The notes under the pieces were generated by a model, which saw nothing but the letters and a program-made list of their open reading frames with translations, was not told where the DNA came from and did not search any database. A stretch of 8,940 nucleotides of DNA, from assembly GCA_002412555.1 (NCBI GenBank), contig DHVH01000271.1:3940-12879 (forward strand), in the 5' to 3' direction. This document shows positions 6,655 through 8,940 of the stretch, piece by piece (within the stretch, counting starts at the first letter, position 1; every line of letters begins with the position of its first letter). This stretch comes from Marinilabiliaceae bacterium UBA5213. GTDB lineage: Bacteria > Bacteroidota > Bacteroidia > Bacteroidales > Marinilabiliaceae. The position numbers were made by a program, and so were the translations under genes.

Positions 6655-8940
6655 TTATTTAAAATTAATAGTTAAGCCCATGCTCAGTTGTAAGGCCGTA
6701 GGGTAGGCAGATCCCGTATCTACGCCAGGCTCTAGGCCGTTCACCTGAACAATGGAGGGGTCATTACCGGTATAGCCCGTTAGTGTATAAACGTTTCTGG
6801 CCGAAGCAAAGGCCCTTATTCTGCTGATAAACCTGTTCTCCAGATTGTTTCGCATAGGAAGGGTATAACCCAAAGTCACATTTTCTACTTTCAAATAATC
6901 ACCTTTTTCAAGGAAAAAGGAGGACAAGAATGCACCATCCTTTGTTACATCGGCATACTCGGTATAAGCTTCACGCAATACATTGGCTGTTCCTGACATT
7001 TTTAGTCCCATACCATAGCGTCGGTAATTCATAATATCAAAACCGAATGCTCCACGTAAAAAGATCCCTAAATCAAAGCCTCTGTACTTGAGTGTATTGT
7101 TGAATGATACAAACGAAGTGGGTACACCATTGCCAATAAATCGCTTATCTTCAAGCGTCTCACTTCCTTTGGGAACCATCTCCCCATCTTTATTGTAGAT
7201 GAGCAAATCTCCGTTGGTACTTATGCCGGCATGCTCATAGCCATAAAATTGGCCTATTTTTTGACCCTCTTCTACCCTAAACAAAAACTCAGATGTGCCC
7301 ACTCCGGGCTTCTGGTACAGCTCAAGAAAAGAAGCATGATAAATCTCGTTCGAAAGGGTTTCCAGCTCAGTGGTACCATAAGAATAATTAATGGCCGAAC
7401 TCCATGAGAAATCACCAGCCTTAATCACATCTCCATTAAGTGCCACTTCGAGTCCCCTGTTACTAATGGTACCAACATTCACCAATATCGTGTTATAGAT
7501 CATAGGAGGCTGTGGTGCCTGATAGGTATAAAGCAAGTCCTTGGACGATCGGTCAAAGACCTCTACTGACCCACTCAGACGATTCCAGAACATAAAATCG
7601 ACGCCAATATTCGTATTCACGCCTTTCTCCCATTTCAATTCCGGATTAGGATTAATGCCGGGACCAAATCCTGTCACCCACGCCCCATCCATGTAATATT
7701 GACCACCACTTGAATAGGTTGAAAGCGAGCGATAAGCATCGAAATCGGAACGTCCTGTAACACCGTAAGACACACGCATTTTTAGGCTGTTGACATTGGA
7801 ATTGTTGATTAAACCGGTATTGGTCAACTCAACCGCTACCGATGCCGCAGGGAAATAGCCCCATTTATTCTCATACCCAAATTTTGTACTGCCTTCATGG
7901 CGCACAGATGCAGAGGTAAAAACGACGTCATTAAAATTGTAATTGACGCGTCCAAAAAAGCCAATCAACTTGCTCAATGATTTTCCAGTGGTCATACTTG
8001 CCCTACCTTCTCCAAGAAAGGAACCGGACTGCATATTGTGCCACAAAAAATTGTCGTAAGCAAAATCGCGGTTCTCCATCTGACGGTTTTCCCATGTAAA
8101 GTCCTGATAGGAGTAACCGCCTATAACTTTGAAACTGTGACCGTTATTCTCAAAATCATAACTGGTTAACCATTCAAATATTTGATTTTGCCATTTTTGG
8201 TAGCGCAAAGCCGCTCTTCCTCTATACCCTTCTTGCTCCGACTCAGCAGTGGTGGAAGGCACAAAATCGTGCTGATTCAGATCATTGTACTGCAAGGAGT
8301 AAGTTACACCTGTGCTGAGATTGTGAACAGCAGATTTTATCAGTGACACCTTAACACCGGAATTGGCCAGCAGAAAAATACGATCGCCCCCCCGCACACG
8401 TGAAGTCAATTCTTCAACGGGATTGCGTGCACCCGTTGGCGATGTGGGATGGTAATAAGAGCCATCTTCATTAAAAATTGGCATGGTAGGATTAATGGTT
8501 ATGGCATTGTCGAACTGACCATTTTCACCCCATATTTCATTGACCTTCCTGCCATTCAGGCTCCCTGTAAACTCAACCAAATCATCAATCGCACGCTGGG
8601 TAATTGCAAAACGACCGCCAATCTCCTTTCTTTCATTGGCAATATCCAGGCTCGTTGCCTTTTTATAGTTGAACGAAGCGGCGTATTGCCCCGTCTCGGT
8701 GCGACCATCAACCGACAAGTACTGGTTGTTGTCGTACGAAAAATCACGCAACAACGCAGAGTACCAGTCTGTAGAAGCTCCATAATCATGCCCCCTTCTT
8801 GAGCGTCTAAACTCATCCGGTGAAAGGATATCAGGCTTATTATTCGCCAAATTAATCCCAAACCAGCTATCATAGGTAACGTTAACCGTACCAGCAACAC
8901 CACTTCCCTGACGGGTGGTAACTAAAATAACACCATTGGC
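6655..8940 (-). CDS. susC: SusC-type TonB-dependent transporter, 5' end cut by window edge
   Basis: This is the outer-membrane transporter that imports oligosaccharides using TonB energy. Only the last 761 residues are present, and the frame is open to the right edge. SusC proteins have about 1000 residues, so roughly 240-280 are missing: the signal peptide, the carboxypeptidase-like N-terminal domain and most of the plug. The first visible residues, ANGVILVTTRQGSG, are the classic end of the plug domain. The rest is a 22-strand-type barrel with alternating aromatic strands, including NVYTLTGYTGNDPSI near the end and a C-terminal strand LQLSMGLTINFK. A TTG at 8850 is an internal leucine codon, not a start. 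It sits directly before the susD-like gene with a 10-nt gap. Family and pairing are certain; the substrate is inferred from the linked enzymes. Confidence 0.96.
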   Translation of the reverse strand, partial: ANGVILVTTRQGSGVAGTVNVTYDSWFGINLANNKPDILSPDEFRRSRRGHDYGASTDWYSALLRDFSYDNNQYLSVDGRTETGQYAASFNYKKATSLDIANERKEIGGRFAITQRAIDDLVEFTGSLNGRKVNEIWGENGQFDNAITINPTMPIFNEDGSYYHPTSPTGARNPVEELTSRVRGGDRIFLLANSGVKVSLIKSAVHNLSTGVTYSLQYNDLNQHDFVPSTTAESEQEGYRGRAALRYQKWQNQIFEWLTSYDFENNGHSFKVIGGYSYQDFTWENRQMENRDFAYDNFLWHNMQSGSFLGEGRASMTTGKSLSKLIGFFGRVNYNFNDVVFTSASVRHEGSTKFGYENKWGYFPAASVAVELTNTGLINNSNVNSLKMRVSYGVTGRSDFDAYRSLSTYSSGGQYYMDGAWVTGFGPGINPNPELKWEKGVNTNIGVDFMFWNRLSGSVEVFDRSSKDLLYTYQAPQPPMIYNTILVNVGTISNRGLEVALNGDVIKAGDFSWSSAINYSYGTTELETLSNEIYHASFLELYQKPGVGTSEFLFRVEEGQKIGQFYGYEHAGISTNGDLLIYNKDGEMVPKGSETLEDKRFIGNGVPTSFVSFNNTLKYRGFDLGIFLRGAFGFDIMNYRRYGMGLKMSGTANVLREAYTEYADVTKDGAFLSSFFLEKGDYLKVENVTLGYTLPMRNNLENRFISRIRAFASARNVYTLTGYTGNDPSIVQVNGLEPGVDTGSAYPTALQLSMGLTINFK
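6902..6920. repeat. 8-bp inverted repeat, 3-nt loop, inside susC
   Basis: Arms 6902-6909 and 6913-6920 are exact reverse complements. They encode part of an FLEKGDYL segment near the end of the barrel. The stem is AT-rich in its middle and is probably a chance effect of lysine and phenylalanine codons. Confidence 0.4.

Noticed and set aside
8449..8802. Plus-strand open frame of 117 codons, and an overlapping minus-strand frame at 8556-8903
   Set aside because: Both are shadows of the SusC reading frame, which is continuous and family-typical across this stretch.
8848..8850. TTG as a possible start of the SusC-like gene
   Set aside because: The frame continues upstream to the window edge with the plug motif ANGVILVTTRQGSG, so this is an internal leucine codon.

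Overview
The window is a piece of a Bacteroidota glycan-uptake locus (polysaccharide utilization locus) of the starch utilization system (Sus) type. The evidence is an adjacent SusC-type TonB-dependent transporter and SusD-type lipoprotein, lipoproteins whose cysteine is followed by acidic residues, starts without clear Shine-Dalgarno sequences, and two alpha-glucan hydrolases of families GH13 and GH97. Genus cannot be told from this window. Content is moderately AT-leaning and even across the genes, with no sign that any one of them is foreign.

All five genes lie on the minus strand, so transcription runs from high to low coordinates. In that order they are: a susC-like gene missing its 5' end (6655-8940), susD-like (4866-6644), a susE/susF-like surface glycan-binding lipoprotein (3588-4832), a GH13 alpha-amylase lipoprotein (1965-3449), and a GH97 alpha-glucosidase missing its 3' end (1-1965). 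The GH97 frame stays open for 655 codons to the left edge. Gaps are 10 nt (susC/susD), 33 nt (susD/susE-F), 138 nt (susE-F/GH13) and a 1-nt TAATG overlap (GH13/GH97), which indicates one operon. Its promoter and any regulator lie beyond the right edge.

The inferred pathway is as follows. The susE/F-like protein and SusD capture starch-like glucan at the cell surface. The GH13 lipoprotein cuts it into maltooligosaccharides. SusC/SusD import these, and the GH97 enzyme trims them to glucose, probably in the periplasm. This is the Bacteroides Sus logic with a different gene order and one binding lipoprotein in place of the SusE/SusF pair.

No wholly new system was found. The details most worth a second look are a long N-terminal insertion in the GH13 signal peptide that overlaps degenerate heptamer DNA repeats, a recent duplication of binding domains in the susE/F-like protein, a hairpin in the only sizeable intergenic gap, and two strong perfect inverted repeats inside the GH97 and susD reading frames. 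There are no RNA genes, CRISPR arrays, insertion sequences or integrases, and no gene on the plus strand.
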